Made by a program: the position numbers and the translations under genes. Shown here piece by piece: positions 1-7,204 of a stretch of DNA of 19,424 nt. Source of the stretch: Deltaproteobacteria bacterium (GTDB lineage Bacteria > Desulfobacterota > Desulfobacteria > Desulfobacterales > C00003060); contig JAFDFO010000012.1 in NCBI GenBank assembly GCA_019309815.1, forward strand, positions 1 through 19,424. The letters run 5' to 3'. The notes below the pieces were generated by a model. The model saw nothing but the letters and a program-made list of their open reading frames with translations. It was not told the DNA's origin and searched no databases. The number at the start of each line of letters is the position of its first letter. Position 1 is the stretch's first letter.

Positions 1-168
1 CCACACGATGTTGATGTCAAAGCATTGCTCAGGATGTCGGTATTATACAACATCCCAGTGGCTTGCAACAGATCCACCGCAGATTTCAGTATATCAAGCA
101 GCTTGTTTAATGAGCAGTATGACCCTGTAATTAAGGATTATGGTAAATACATAGGCAGAAAAGCTTAG
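1..168 (+). CDS. mgsA: Methylglyoxal synthase, C-terminal 55 residues (5' end outside window)
   Basis: Frame 1 is open from the window edge to a TAG at 166-168. The peptide begins PHDVDVKALLR, continues NIPVACNRSTADF and ends with DYGKYIGRKA. From memory this aligns without gaps to the last 56 residues of E. coli MgsA, where the same PHDxDVKALLR block carries the active-site residues His98 and Asp101; both are present here as residues 2 and 5 of the fragment. The enzyme converts dihydroxyacetone phosphate to methylglyoxal and phosphate in the cytoplasm, a phosphate-releasing bypass of lower glycolysis. Nothing about its promoter can be seen. The next gene starts more than 350 nt downstream behind its own promoter, so mgsA is probably not part of the his unit. 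Confidence 0.88.
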   Translation, partial: PHDVDVKALLRMSVLYNIPVACNRSTADFSISSSLFNEQYDPVIKDYGKYIGRKA

Positions 169-245
169 AGTCTCTTTCGGGGATGGTTATCCGATTCCGA
201 GTCCACACAGCTATTCAGCTTATATCGAAGTGACCGCATAATCCC

Positions 246-401
246 TCATGCAGCTGGCGGCATATTGAGAACACGGGTGATCTCGTTCGTCATATACTTG
301 CCATTACTGTCAGCTGAAAATTCTCCGACAGGTTCTGGTTTTTCTTCGATAATCGTGTCTTTGCAACCCGCGCATAGAAATCCAGGTTGTGCCCGCTTGA
401 T
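246..401 (-). pseudogene. Open frame without a start codon, possible gene remnant with a CxxC pair
   Basis: The minus strand stays open for 51 codons between a TAA (404-402) and a TGA (248-246), but there is no ATG, GTG or TTG near its beginning. The peptide contains GFLCAGCKDTIIEEKPEP and ends KYMTNEITRVLNMPPAA, with a CxxC pair and a composition that looks protein-like rather than random. I do not recognise a family. It may be the tail of a decayed small protein or transposase-like gene, or simply chance; the length alone does not prove coding. Confidence 0.2.
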
Positions 402-408
402 TTAGTGC

Positions 409-438
409 TTGACAAGCACCTGAATTTGCTAATATACT
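409..438 (+). promoter_or_regulatory. Sigma-70 promoter upstream of hisB
   Basis: TTGACA at 409-414 is followed after 18 nt by TATACT at 433-438 (5 of 6 consensus). An overlapping TAATAT at 430-435 would give a 15-nt spacer and is less likely. Transcription would begin near 445 and give a leader of about 80 nt before the preferred hisB start. Confidence 0.6.
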
Positions 439-460
439 TATTGGTTACGGTACATTGAAC

Positions 461-493
461 CACAGATGGACGCAGAATTATAGTCTGTCTGTG
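461..493 (+). repeat. Leader hairpin before hisB
   Basis: CACAGATGGAC (461-471) can pair along all 11 positions with GTCTGTCTGTG (483-493), with two G-T wobbles and an 11-nt loop. It lies inside the predicted hisB leader, 31 nt before the ATG. The sequence ACCACAGATGGACGCAGA resembles repeats that are common in intergenic DNA of uncultured bacteria, so it may be a repeat and not a regulator. Confidence 0.4.
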
Positions 494-524
494 TTTGGCA
501 ACCCATCACCGAATCGAGAAGAAA

Positions 525-1130
525 ATGGCCGCAAGAAAGACAAAGAAGCGTTCCGCCAAGGTGACACGCACTACTAGTGAAACAGATGTCAAGCTCCAGT
601 TGACCATAGAAGGGAAGGGCAAGTGCGCCATTTCCACGGGTATCCCCTTTATGGATCACATGCTCACCCTGATGGCTGCACACGGTTTCTTTGATCTGTC
701 CCTCAACGCCAAGGGTGATATTGAGATAGACGATCACCACACAATTGAAGACGTCGGCATCGTATTGGGTGAAGCCTTCAGCAAGGCACTTGGAGATCGG
801 AAAGGAATCAAAAGGTACGGGAGAGGCCTGGTCCCGATGGACGAAGCCATGGGCTCTGTGGTGATTGATTTCTCGAACCGGCCTTTTCTTATCTACAATG
901 TGAAGCTGAAGCGTGAAATGATAGGGCGCTTTGACGCACAGATGTGTGAAGAGTTCTTCAGGGCCTTTGTCAACCGAAGCGGCACGACGCTTCATGTCAA
1001 TGTCATGTATGGAGAGAACACGCATCACATAGTAGAGGCCGTATTCAAGGCCTTTGGCCAGGCGCTCGACGAGGCCTCCACGTTGGATAGCCGGATTGGA
1101 ACGGTGCGGTCAACCAAGGGCGTGTTATAG
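525..1130 (+). CDS. hisB: Imidazoleglycerol-phosphate dehydratase
   Basis: HisB removes water from D-erythro-imidazoleglycerol phosphate to give imidazole acetol phosphate in histidine synthesis; it is a cytoplasmic, manganese-dependent enzyme. The protein shows the family signatures IPFMDHMLTLMAAHG, IDDHHTIEDVG with the metal-binding DHH, the second histidine set GENTHHIVEAVFKA, and the closing LDSRIGTVRSTKGVL. With the ATG at 525 it has 201 residues, close to the usual 195-200 for monofunctional HisB. I chose this ATG because GAGAAG lies just upstream; a TTG at 495 in frame would add ten residues but has no ribosome site and abuts the leader hairpin. No HisB phosphatase domain is fused. It is the first gene of a likely hisB-lipoprotein-hisA unit. 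Confidence 0.96.
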   Translation: MAARKTKKRSAKVTRTTSETDVKLQLTIEGKGKCAISTGIPFMDHMLTLMAAHGFFDLSLNAKGDIEIDDHHTIEDVGIVLGEAFSKALGDRKGIKRYGRGLVPMDEAMGSVVIDFSNRPFLIYNVKLKREMIGRFDAQMCEEFFRAFVNRSGTTLHVNVMYGENTHHIVEAVFKAFGQALDEASTLDSRIGTVRSTKGVL

Positions 1131-1144
1131 GAAGGGGACTCGGT

Positions 1145-1840
1145 ATGTATCCATCAGATCATAGAGGATCTTTTACCAAAGCTGCGCTATACGTGTTGAT
1201 TGTTGTGAGTTTGTCCGTTGCGGGGTGTGCCAGCAGTGAACCAGCACCCGGTGCTCCACACCCGAAGGTATCGAATGTACAAACGTTGCTGGTGGTACCC
1301 TTTGGAATCGCGTCCGAAGGATACCAGGTGGGGACGACCGCGCGGTGTTCCATGTGCGGTACCATCTTTATCACCGGCCCGAGCGCTGCGGGCGACGACA
1401 CCTACATGACAGATCAACTGTTGACCTACCTGAGGACCAAGACTGACTATACTTTGATTCCTCCAGGGTCAGGCGCAGGGGTTCGAGCCCAGATTCTTTC
1501 AGAAACCGTGGATATGCCGGAGAGGGATCTCCTGCTCCAGATGGGCCGAAAGCTGGGCGCCGATGCTGTGGTCAGCGGCAAGATTTTTCGCTTCCAGCAG
1601 CGTGTGGGGACCTCCTATTCGGTCGAGACCCCAGCCTCTGTTGCCTTCAGCATGTATTTGCTGCGAGTAGCGGACGGGGACATGATATGGGATGGAAATT
1701 TCGATGAAACCCAGCGACCTCTCAGTGAGGACCTTCTACAGATCTCCACATGGGCCAAGCGTGGGGCCCGTTTTCTTACCGCACAAGAACTAGCCCACTC
1801 CGGGCTGACTAAGGTCATGGCCGCTTTTCCTGTTCCATAG
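1145..1840 (+). CDS. Putative outer-membrane lipoprotein of unknown function
   Basis: The 231-residue product starts with a short basic stretch and a hydrophobic segment (residues 14-27) ending in the lipobox SVAGC, so Cys28 should be lipidated after signal peptidase II cleavage. The mature part begins with a Ser/Pro/Ala-rich linker, then LLVVPFGIA. A later block, LGADAVVSGKIFRF, together with VADGDMIWDGNFDE recalls the alpha/beta fold of periplasmic lipoproteins such as LpoB, FlgO or the CsgG group; this is a resemblance by eye, not a family assignment. Residues 69-72 form CSMC, an unusual CxxC pair for a lipoprotein. A GGAAGGGGA ribosome site precedes the ATG. It sits 14 nt after hisB and 30 nt before hisA, hence probably co-transcribed although it has no obvious link to histidine synthesis. 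Confidence 0.75.
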   Translation: MYPSDHRGSFTKAALYVLIVVSLSVAGCASSEPAPGAPHPKVSNVQTLLVVPFGIASEGYQVGTTARCSMCGTIFITGPSAAGDDTYMTDQLLTYLRTKTDYTLIPPGSGAGVRAQILSETVDMPERDLLLQMGRKLGADAVVSGKIFRFQQRVGTSYSVETPASVAFSMYLLRVADGDMIWDGNFDETQRPLSEDLLQISTWAKRGARFLTAQELAHSGLTKVMAAFPVP

Positions 1841-1870
1841 TCACAAGCTGTTCCTCAGGAAAATTCCCAG

Positions 1871-2602
1871 ATGTTGATTATCCCGGCGGTAGATATCAAG
1901 GGGGGGCAATGCGTTCGGCTCCTTCAGGGGCGTGAAGATTCAGAGACAGTCTTCGGGGACGATCCCTCTGCCATGGCAGCGAGATGGGAGGCGGAGGGCG
2001 CTCAACTGCTGCATGTTATCGATTTGGACGGTGCTTTTAACAAGAGTCCTCAGAACATTGAAGCCATCGAGCGAATCGTGGATTCGGTCCACATACCCAT
2101 CCAGCTTGGCGGCGGGATAAGGAACATGGAAACAGTGTCGATGTTCCTTAATCTTGGGGTGAGGCGGGTCATTCTTGGAACCGAAGCGATCAGAGATCCT
2201 GGCCTGGTTGAACAAGCCTGTGAGGCGTTTCCAGGTCAAATTATCGTTGGGATTGATGCCCGTGAGGGCATGGTCGCCATTGAGGGTTGGACTGAGACGA
2301 CTGAGCGAGAGGCCATTCAGGTGGCCAAGAGCTTTGACGGACTCGGACTTGCAGGTATTGTGTTTACGGACATACACAAGGACGGCATGCAGAGCGGCCC
2401 AAATATCAAAGAGACAAAAAGGCTCGCCGAGTCCGTGTCGACACCGATTATCGCATCAGGAGGGGTGAACGATATCAATGACATAAGGGCCCTAGCGGCG
2501 ATAGAGCCTGCTGGTGTGATCGGGGTTATTACAGGCAGGGCATTGTATGAAGGGACCTTGGTTCTAAAGGATGCCCTGGGGGTGACAGGGGCGAAAAACT
2601 GA
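1871..2602 (+). CDS. hisA: ProFAR isomerase (phosphoribosylformimino-AICAR-P isomerase)
   Basis: HisA performs the Amadori isomerisation of ProFAR to PRFAR, the fourth step of histidine synthesis. The 243-residue protein is the usual length and is a (beta/alpha)8 barrel by family. Both catalytic aspartates are visible: Asp8 in IPAVDIKGGQ and Asp129 in VGIDAREG. The phosphate-binding loops LGGGIRN and IASGGV and the closing IGVITGRALYEGTL are also typical. CAGGAAAA upstream of the ATG serves as ribosome site. Its usual partner hisF is not in this window, and the following 240 nt begin a new transcription unit, so the his genes here are separated from the rest of the pathway. Confidence 0.96.
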   Translation: MLIIPAVDIKGGQCVRLLQGREDSETVFGDDPSAMAARWEAEGAQLLHVIDLDGAFNKSPQNIEAIERIVDSVHIPIQLGGGIRNMETVSMFLNLGVRRVILGTEAIRDPGLVEQACEAFPGQIIVGIDAREGMVAIEGWTETTEREAIQVAKSFDGLGLAGIVFTDIHKDGMQSGPNIKETKRLAESVSTPIIASGGVNDINDIRALAAIEPAGVIGVITGRALYEGTLVLKDALGVTGAKN

Positions 2603-2619
2603 ACATCAACAGTTTTGGG

Positions 2620-2648
2620 TTGACAATCCTTCCATAAATAATTATAAT
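2620..2648 (+). promoter_or_regulatory. Perfect-consensus sigma-70 promoter for the yqeY-dnaG-rpoD unit
   Basis: TTGACA at 2620-2625 and TATAAT at 2643-2648 are separated by exactly 17 nt; both hexamers match the consensus at every position. Transcription should start near 2655, leaving a leader of about 190 nt before the next ATG. The leader (2655-2845) contains no open frame that I can support and no obvious riboswitch. Confidence 0.8.
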
Positions 2649-2845
2649 ATAGGATTCAAAAAATTCCTGATCGGGTGGCCAGACCCTTTCTTGGAGCGAA
2701 TTATCCGAAGCCTTCCATCCGTCTTGCACTTGACGCATCCGTTGTTCACAATAAGCTCTATAGATTTGTCTTTACTTGCCACTTGTCCCGATCTGCTTTA
2801 TCGCCTATCAAAACAGAGAGTTAACTTGCCTTTTACAGAATCGAG

Positions 2846-3304
2846 ATGTCTTTAAAGGAAACTATTGCACAGCAACTTGCTGGGGCAACAAAAGCAAAAG
2901 ATTCTGTTCGGATGAACACGCTTCGTATGTTGCGTGCGGGGATCAAGAACCGGGAGGTCGAGCTTCGGGCTGAACTCGAGGACGGGGAGATCTTGCGTGT
3001 CATTGCCTCCCAAATCAAGCAACGCAAAGAGTCCATTCGTCAGTATGAAGAGGGGGGGCGAGCCGATCTCGCAAAGAAAGAAGAAGACGAACGGGATATA
3101 TTGATGTCCTTCTTGCCTGAGCAGATGTCCGAGGAACAGGTCACCAGGATGGTCTCGGAAATCATCGAGGAACTCGATGCCAAAGGGATGAAGGATATGG
3201 GCAGGGTGATGAAAGCCGCCATGGCCAAGTTTGGTGGTTCGGCCGACGGCAGGATGGTGAACGAGATTGTGAAGAGGAACTTGAGTCCTGAGCCGCATTC
3301 TTGA
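2846..3304 (+). CDS. yqeY: YqeY-like (GatB/Yqey domain) protein
   Basis: This 152-residue protein matches the small YqeY family. It has the start SLKETIAQQLAGATKAKD, then the RMNTLRMLRAGIKNREVE helix, the GGRADLAKKEEDERDILMSF block leading to LPEQMSEEQ, and KGMKDMGRVMKAAMAKF followed by GGSADGRMVNEIVKRNL. The fold is related to the tail domain of the GatB amidotransferase subunit, and YqeY has been suggested to act in tRNA-dependent amidation, but its exact role is not established. Ribosome binding looks weak (GAATCGAG before the ATG). It lies directly upstream of dnaG and rpoD, an order common in several bacterial groups. The ribosomal protein S21 gene that often leads this cluster is absent. 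Confidence 0.92.
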   Translation: MSLKETIAQQLAGATKAKDSVRMNTLRMLRAGIKNREVELRAELEDGEILRVIASQIKQRKESIRQYEEGGRADLAKKEEDERDILMSFLPEQMSEEQVTRMVSEIIEELDAKGMKDMGRVMKAAMAKFGGSADGRMVNEIVKRNLSPEPHS

Positions 3305-3339
3305 AATGGGTTCGAGACTACTGGTAGGAGTAACCTCCC

Positions 3340-5094
3340 TTGGCGGGATTCATACCCGAAGACATCATTGGCCGCGTTAGAGAGGCGACAAACATCGTTG
3401 ATGTGATTGGCGAATGTGTTGCCCTGAAAAAGACAGGTAAGAATTTCGTTGGGTTGTGCCCATTTCACGCCGACACAAAGCCCTCTTTCACCGTAAGTGA
3501 GGAGAAACAGATATTTCACTGTTTCGGTTGTGGAGAGGGGGGCAATGTTCTGACGTTTCTCATGCACTACAACAATCTGAGCTTTCCGGAAGCTGTAGGG
3601 TTTCTGGCAAGAAAGTGTGGAATCGATATACCAAAGAAGAAGATGTCCCCAGCTCAGAAGAAGGAGTTGGAAGAAAGGGAACTGTTACTAAAGATCAACA
3701 GCGAAGCAGCCATATATTACAAAGCGATGTTATCGGATCCCTCTTCGGGTAAGCAGGCAAGAGACTACTTGAAAAGGCGGCAGATGAAGCCGGAGGTGAT
3801 TGATCGCTTTATGCTCGGGTATGCGCCGGCGTCATGGACCGGCCTGATGCAGCACCTCTCAAGAAGAAAAGTTTCCGTGGAGCATCTGCAAAAGGCAGGG
3901 CTGGTGGTTGCCAAAAACGGCAAGCGGTATGATCGGTTTCGTGATCGGATCATATTCCCTATCGTTGATATTCATCAGAAAGTTGTGGGCTGTGGGGGGC
4001 GCAGCCTGGACGACAGCCTCCCCAAGTACCTCAACTCTCCTGATACGCCCGTTTATAACAAGAGTAGAACACTGTACGGATTGAACGTTGCCAAAGACGC
4101 GTGTCGCCAGAGTGGGCGAGCCTTTATCGTCGAAGGCTACTTTGATCTCCTGGCTCTTCATTGTCACGGCGTAGAAAATGTCGTGGCCACGCTTGGGACA
4201 GCATTGACACGGCAGCAGATGCGCATAATGAAGGGGTATGCCCGGCAAATGGTTCTCGTGTTTGATTCAGATGAGGCCGGCATAAAGGCTGCGGAACGGA
4301 GCCTGTCCTTATTCATGGAAGAAAAGATTGACGCTCGCATATTCGTGCTTCCCGAGGGGAAAGATCCGGATTCCTATATCTTTGAGGTTGGTGCCGAGGG
4401 TTTTATGAAGGCAAGTGACGAAGCTCTGGGAATCATGCCGTTTTTGATTGCCTCTGCCGTCGAGCGACACGGCCTTTCTCTGGAAGGCAAAGTGCGCATT
4501 ATTGAGGCACTCAAAGGTCCGGTTGGCTCTTTACAGGATAGCGTGAGTCGATCCGTCTACATAAAGGATTTGGCGGAACGCCTTGACATCGATGAATCGG
4601 CTATCTTGGAACAGGTCCGGGTTTCGGCATCCAAGGAGAAGAAGGCAGACGGGGAACCAAAGCCGCGGCATGGATCAAAGCTGGAGGAGGCACTTGTTGC
4701 AATTATGCTGCAGTGGCCCGACATTCTGTCTGCCCTGAATTCAGAGGAAATTGTGGAAGGGTTTGAAACCGTGGAGTTTAAGAAATTGGGCCGCCTGATC
4801 TTGGAAAAATCGACGCCGGAAAGGCCCCTGACGGGTGCTGATCTGATGGCAGACATAGATGATCCCCGAATCAGGAATCTGATGTCTTCACTCTTGTTGG
4901 AAGAGATTCAGCAGGATCGCGACAGTTGCCACAAGATTGTGAAACAGTATCAAGCCCATCTCAGGAAACGCCAAATCAAGTTACTTTCAAAGAAGATTAA
5001 AGAGGCGGAAAGGACGAACAATCAGGAATTGTTGAATCAGCTCCTTGTTGAGAAACAACAGTGGGCTGAGCAACAGCTAGAAGCCTCTTCATAA
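3340..5094 (+). CDS. dnaG: DNA primase
   Basis: DnaG lays down RNA primers for the lagging strand and for replication start. The 584-residue protein has the N-terminal zinc-binding domain with Cys40, His43, Cys61 and Cys64 (CPFH ... CFGCGEGGN). The RNA polymerase core follows (YKAMLSDPSSGKQARDYLKRR, IIFPIVDIHQKVVGCGGR), then the TOPRIM fold with Glu265 in VEGYFDLLALH, LGTALT and the metal-binding DSDEAG at 309-314. The C-terminal part (about 430-584) corresponds to the DnaB-interacting region and is rich in charged helices. The start is a TTG: GGTAGGAG lies nine bases upstream, no ATG or GTG is suitably placed, and MAGFIPEDIIGRVRE matches the family N terminus. A four-base hairpin covers part of this ribosome site. 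rpoD follows after 24 nt. Confidence 0.96.
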   Translation: MAGFIPEDIIGRVREATNIVDVIGECVALKKTGKNFVGLCPFHADTKPSFTVSEEKQIFHCFGCGEGGNVLTFLMHYNNLSFPEAVGFLARKCGIDIPKKKMSPAQKKELEERELLLKINSEAAIYYKAMLSDPSSGKQARDYLKRRQMKPEVIDRFMLGYAPASWTGLMQHLSRRKVSVEHLQKAGLVVAKNGKRYDRFRDRIIFPIVDIHQKVVGCGGRSLDDSLPKYLNSPDTPVYNKSRTLYGLNVAKDACRQSGRAFIVEGYFDLLALHCHGVENVVATLGTALTRQQMRIMKGYARQMVLVFDSDEAGIKAAERSLSLFMEEKIDARIFVLPEGKDPDSYIFEVGAEGFMKASDEALGIMPFLIASAVERHGLSLEGKVRIIEALKGPVGSLQDSVSRSVYIKDLAERLDIDESAILEQVRVSASKEKKADGEPKPRHGSKLEEALVAIMLQWPDILSALNSEEIVEGFETVEFKKLGRLILEKSTPERPLTGADLMADIDDPRIRNLMSSLLLEEIQQDRDSCHKIVKQYQAHLRKRQIKLLSKKIKEAERTNNQELLNQLLVEKQQWAEQQLEASS

Positions 5095-5118
5095 AGATAG
5101 ATCGAAAAGGAGAATTCT

Positions 5119-6864
5119 ATGGGCGGCAAAGCCAAGGTTGAGAATCTGAAACAACTGATAACCAAAGGGAAAAAACAGGGCTATCTGACCTATGAGGAGC
5201 TCAACGATGCCCTGCCGGAAGGCAGGGTCTCCTCCGATCAGATTGACCAGATGATCATGGTCTTTGATGAGCTCGATATCGAGGTGATCGATGGGAGCAA
5301 AGTCAAGGTGTTTGAGCCGGAAGTAGAGAAGAAGATTTCAGAAGAGGGGGCCGCCACGCCGCCGCAACCAGAGCGAGATGTATTCGGCAGGGTTACCGAC
5401 CCAGTCAAGATGTATCTTCGTGAGATGGGATTGGTTTCGCTGCTTAGTCGAGAGGACGAAGTTGAGATCGCCAAGCAGATAGAAGTAGGGGAACAGGAAG
5501 TGTTGACGGCTCTCGTGCATTCAACTGTTGGCGTAGAAAAGCTTATCCGTCTCGGCACCCCTCTTTCGAAGGGCGAACTCCGTCTGAGAGAGGTTTTGCG
5601 GGACGTAGATGAAATCGATACGTTTGTCGAAGAATCGGTGCATACGGAAAAGATCTGTAAGATTATTAACGCTATTAGAAGAGTTCACCGAGAGAATGAC
5701 AAGCATCGGGAGTCCCTCTTCTTGACTAAGATGGATGCCAGCGCTCGTCGCAAAGTGAGGCGTTCAATAAATCGTAGAAACCAGAGAATTTTCGAACTGA
5801 TCGAGGATTGGAGGCTCGATGCCAGATTAATTACTATGATTGTAGAGGCCATTGAAGACCGTATCGCACGGTTTCACCGCCTAGAGCGTGAGGTGGCACA
5901 ATGCGCTTCACAGTTGGGAGAGACATTGACCGACCTGCGCGCGGGCTGTAAGAGCAAAACAAAGCACATCACCAAGTTGTCAAAGGAGCTTGACCTTAAG
6001 AAGACTGAGATTACAGCCATTGTTAAGCATGCCGTTCTGACGATGGAGACCATCCGACAAGAAGAGCTCCAGGTGAGAATGAATTGCCAGGCGTTGAAGC
6101 GCGTATTGGCCCGGATAGAAGAGGGTCAATACAATACCAGAATTGCCAAAGGGAAGATGATCAATGCCAATTTGAGGCTGGTCGTTAGCATTGCCAAGAA
6201 GTATACAAATAGGGGACTTCAATTCCTGGATCTGATCCAGGAAGGAAACATAGGCCTTATGAAGGCAGTGGACAAGTTTGAATATCGAAGGGGATACAAA
6301 TTCAGCACGTATGCTACGTGGTGGATTCGGCAGGCTATCACGAGAGCCATTGCCGATCAGGCCCGAACCATTCGGATCCCGGTCCACATGATCGAGACAA
6401 TAAACAAGCTGATTCGGACTTCTCGCTATTTGGTGCAGGAATTGGGCAGAGAGCCGAGGCCTGAGGAGATTGCTGAAAAAATGGAGTTTCCTCTGGAGAA
6501 AGTGCGGAAGGTCTTGAAGATTGCCAAGGAGCCCATATCTCTTGAAACACCTATTGGTGAAGAAGAGGACAGTCATCTCGGGGACTTTATTGAGGACAAG
6601 AAGTTCATGTCGCCTTCTGAAGCTGCCATCACCCTGAATCTGGCCGAACAGACCCGAAAAGTCCTGGCAACATTGACGCCTCGTGAGGAGAAGGTTCTGC
6701 GTATGCGATTCGGGATTGGTGAGAAGTCGGATCATACGCTTGAAGAAGTGGGAAAGGATTTTACGGTAACCCGGGAACGTATTAGACAGATTGAGGCAAA
6801 GGCCTTGAGGAAGCTGCGTCACCCTACGAGGAGCCGCAAACTGAAGGCGTTCTTGGAGATTTGA
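5119..6864 (+). CDS. rpoD: RNA polymerase primary sigma factor (sigma-70 / RpoD)
   Basis: RpoD directs RNA polymerase to housekeeping promoters such as the consensus sites seen in this window. The 581-residue protein shows region 1.1 (about 1-65, YLTYEELNDALP), region 1.2 (DPVKMYLREMGLVSLLSRE, about residues 95-125), a variable helical insert, and region 2 from about residue 345 (NLRLVVSIAKKYTNRGLQF, GYKFSTYATWWIRQAITR). Region 3 begins near IRIPVHMIETINKL, and the region 4 helix-turn-helix (TLEEVGKDFTVTRERIRQIE) lies near residues 540-560 for the -35 box. AAGGAGA at 5107-5113 gives a strong ribosome site before the ATG. It ends the yqeY-dnaG-rpoD unit. Length and domain order are normal for this group. 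Confidence 0.98.
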   Translation: MGGKAKVENLKQLITKGKKQGYLTYEELNDALPEGRVSSDQIDQMIMVFDELDIEVIDGSKVKVFEPEVEKKISEEGAATPPQPERDVFGRVTDPVKMYLREMGLVSLLSREDEVEIAKQIEVGEQEVLTALVHSTVGVEKLIRLGTPLSKGELRLREVLRDVDEIDTFVEESVHTEKICKIINAIRRVHRENDKHRESLFLTKMDASARRKVRRSINRRNQRIFELIEDWRLDARLITMIVEAIEDRIARFHRLEREVAQCASQLGETLTDLRAGCKSKTKHITKLSKELDLKKTEITAIVKHAVLTMETIRQEELQVRMNCQALKRVLARIEEGQYNTRIAKGKMINANLRLVVSIAKKYTNRGLQFLDLIQEGNIGLMKAVDKFEYRRGYKFSTYATWWIRQAITRAIADQARTIRIPVHMIETINKLIRTSRYLVQELGREPRPEEIAEKMEFPLEKVRKVLKIAKEPISLETPIGEEEDSHLGDFIEDKKFMSPSEAAITLNLAEQTRKVLATLTPREEKVLRMRFGIGEKSDHTLEEVGKDFTVTRERIRQIEAKALRKLRHPTRSRKLKAFLEI

Positions 6865-6878
6865 TCGGTTCAATTTCC

Positions 6879-6907
6879 TTGACAAGAGGAGCCGTTGTGG
6901 CTACAGA
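6879..6907 (+). promoter_or_regulatory. Possible promoter of the tRNA gene
   Basis: TTGACA at 6879-6884 is a perfect -35 box; 17 nt later lies TACAGA (6902-6907), a weak -10 box with 3 of 6 matches. A start near 6914 would fall 14 nt before the tRNA. Read-through from rpoD is the alternative. Confidence 0.4.
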
Positions 6908-6927
6908 TTGGCTCAACGCGATTTCTT

Positions 6928-7003
6928 GGGCCCATAGCTCAGCTGGCAGAGCCACCGGCTCATAACCGGTAGGTCCCTGGTTCGATCCCAGGTGGGCCCA
7001 CCA
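6928..7003 (+). tRNA. tRNA with CAT anticodon, probably tRNA-Ile2 (lysidine-modified)
   Basis: The 76-nt sequence folds as a full cloverleaf. The acceptor GGGCCCA pairs with TGGGCCC, the D arm is GCTC/GAGC, the anticodon arm is ACCGG-CTCATAA-CCGGT, the T arm is CCTGG-TTCGATC-CCAGG, and the CCA end is encoded. The anticodon is CAT. A paired G1-C72 rules out an initiator tRNA. The GGCTCATAACC anticodon arm and the C4-G69 and C5-G68 pairs, which are recognised by TilS in E. coli tRNA-Ile2, favour tRNA-Ile2 over elongator tRNA-Met; this choice is inference. A misleading minus-strand open frame runs through it. Confidence 0.93.
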
Positions 7004-7049
7004 TGAAAAAGAAACAAGTATGGGGTGTGGAAAGGTATATAACGGGCGT

Positions 7050-7089
7050 GAAACCAAAGGGCCTACCGCAAAAGGTGGGCTCTGGTTTC
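7050..7089 (+). repeat. Long hairpin downstream of the tRNA
   Basis: GAAACCA (7050-7056) pairs perfectly with TGGTTTC (7083-7089). Inside it GGCCTACC (7060-7067) pairs with GGTGGGCT (7074-7081), with G-T wobbles, around a GCAAAA loop. No T-run follows, so it is not a classical terminator on its own; it stands 4 nt before the second hairpin. Confidence 0.5.
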
Positions 7090-7093
7090 TAAA

Positions 7094-7132
7094 TGAAAAG
7101 GTGTGATCTTCTGATCACGCCTTTTCACTTTT
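7094..7132 (+). terminator. Probable intrinsic terminator after the tRNA
   Basis: A 15-bp stem runs from 7094-7108 to 7113-7127 with one G-T wobble and a TTCT tetraloop (TGAAAAGGTGTGATC against GATCACGCCTTTTCA). It is followed by CTTTTG. The T-run is short, but the A-rich/T-rich foot of the stem (GAAAAGG/CCTTTTC) may serve in its place. It would end the rpoD-tRNA transcript before the next gene. Confidence 0.6.
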
Positions 7133-7204
7133 GTGGGGAGGACCTTTCATGGCAGGACGAGGAGACATGCTGGGTCGGACATTGGGTACACAGGGGAGTA
7201 TATT

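Larger units (their letters stand above)
169..524. other. Intergenic region between mgsA and hisB
   Basis: This 356-nt stretch has no intact gene. It holds an open minus-strand frame at 246-401 without a start codon, a sigma-70 promoter at 409-438 and a leader hairpin at 461-493, each listed separately. I see no clear intrinsic terminator for mgsA. Confidence 0.6.

Noticed and set aside
2730..2764. TTGACG at 2730-2735 followed by TATAGA as a second promoter for yqeY
   Set aside because: The spacing is well over 20 nt, while a perfect promoter lies upstream.
5980..6885. 301-codon minus-strand open frame
   Set aside because: It lies entirely antisense to rpoD, has no recognisable domain, and rpoD codon structure explains its openness.
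6824..7057. Minus-strand 77-codon open frame containing AHLGSNQGPTGYEPVALPAE
   Set aside because: It is the antisense of the CAT tRNA; peptides of this form are known database artefacts.
7133..7204. 24-codon N-terminal extension of the zinc-ribbon protein from a GTG at 7133
   Set aside because: It begins at the foot of a terminator and has no family similarity; a good ribosome site points to the GTG at 7205.
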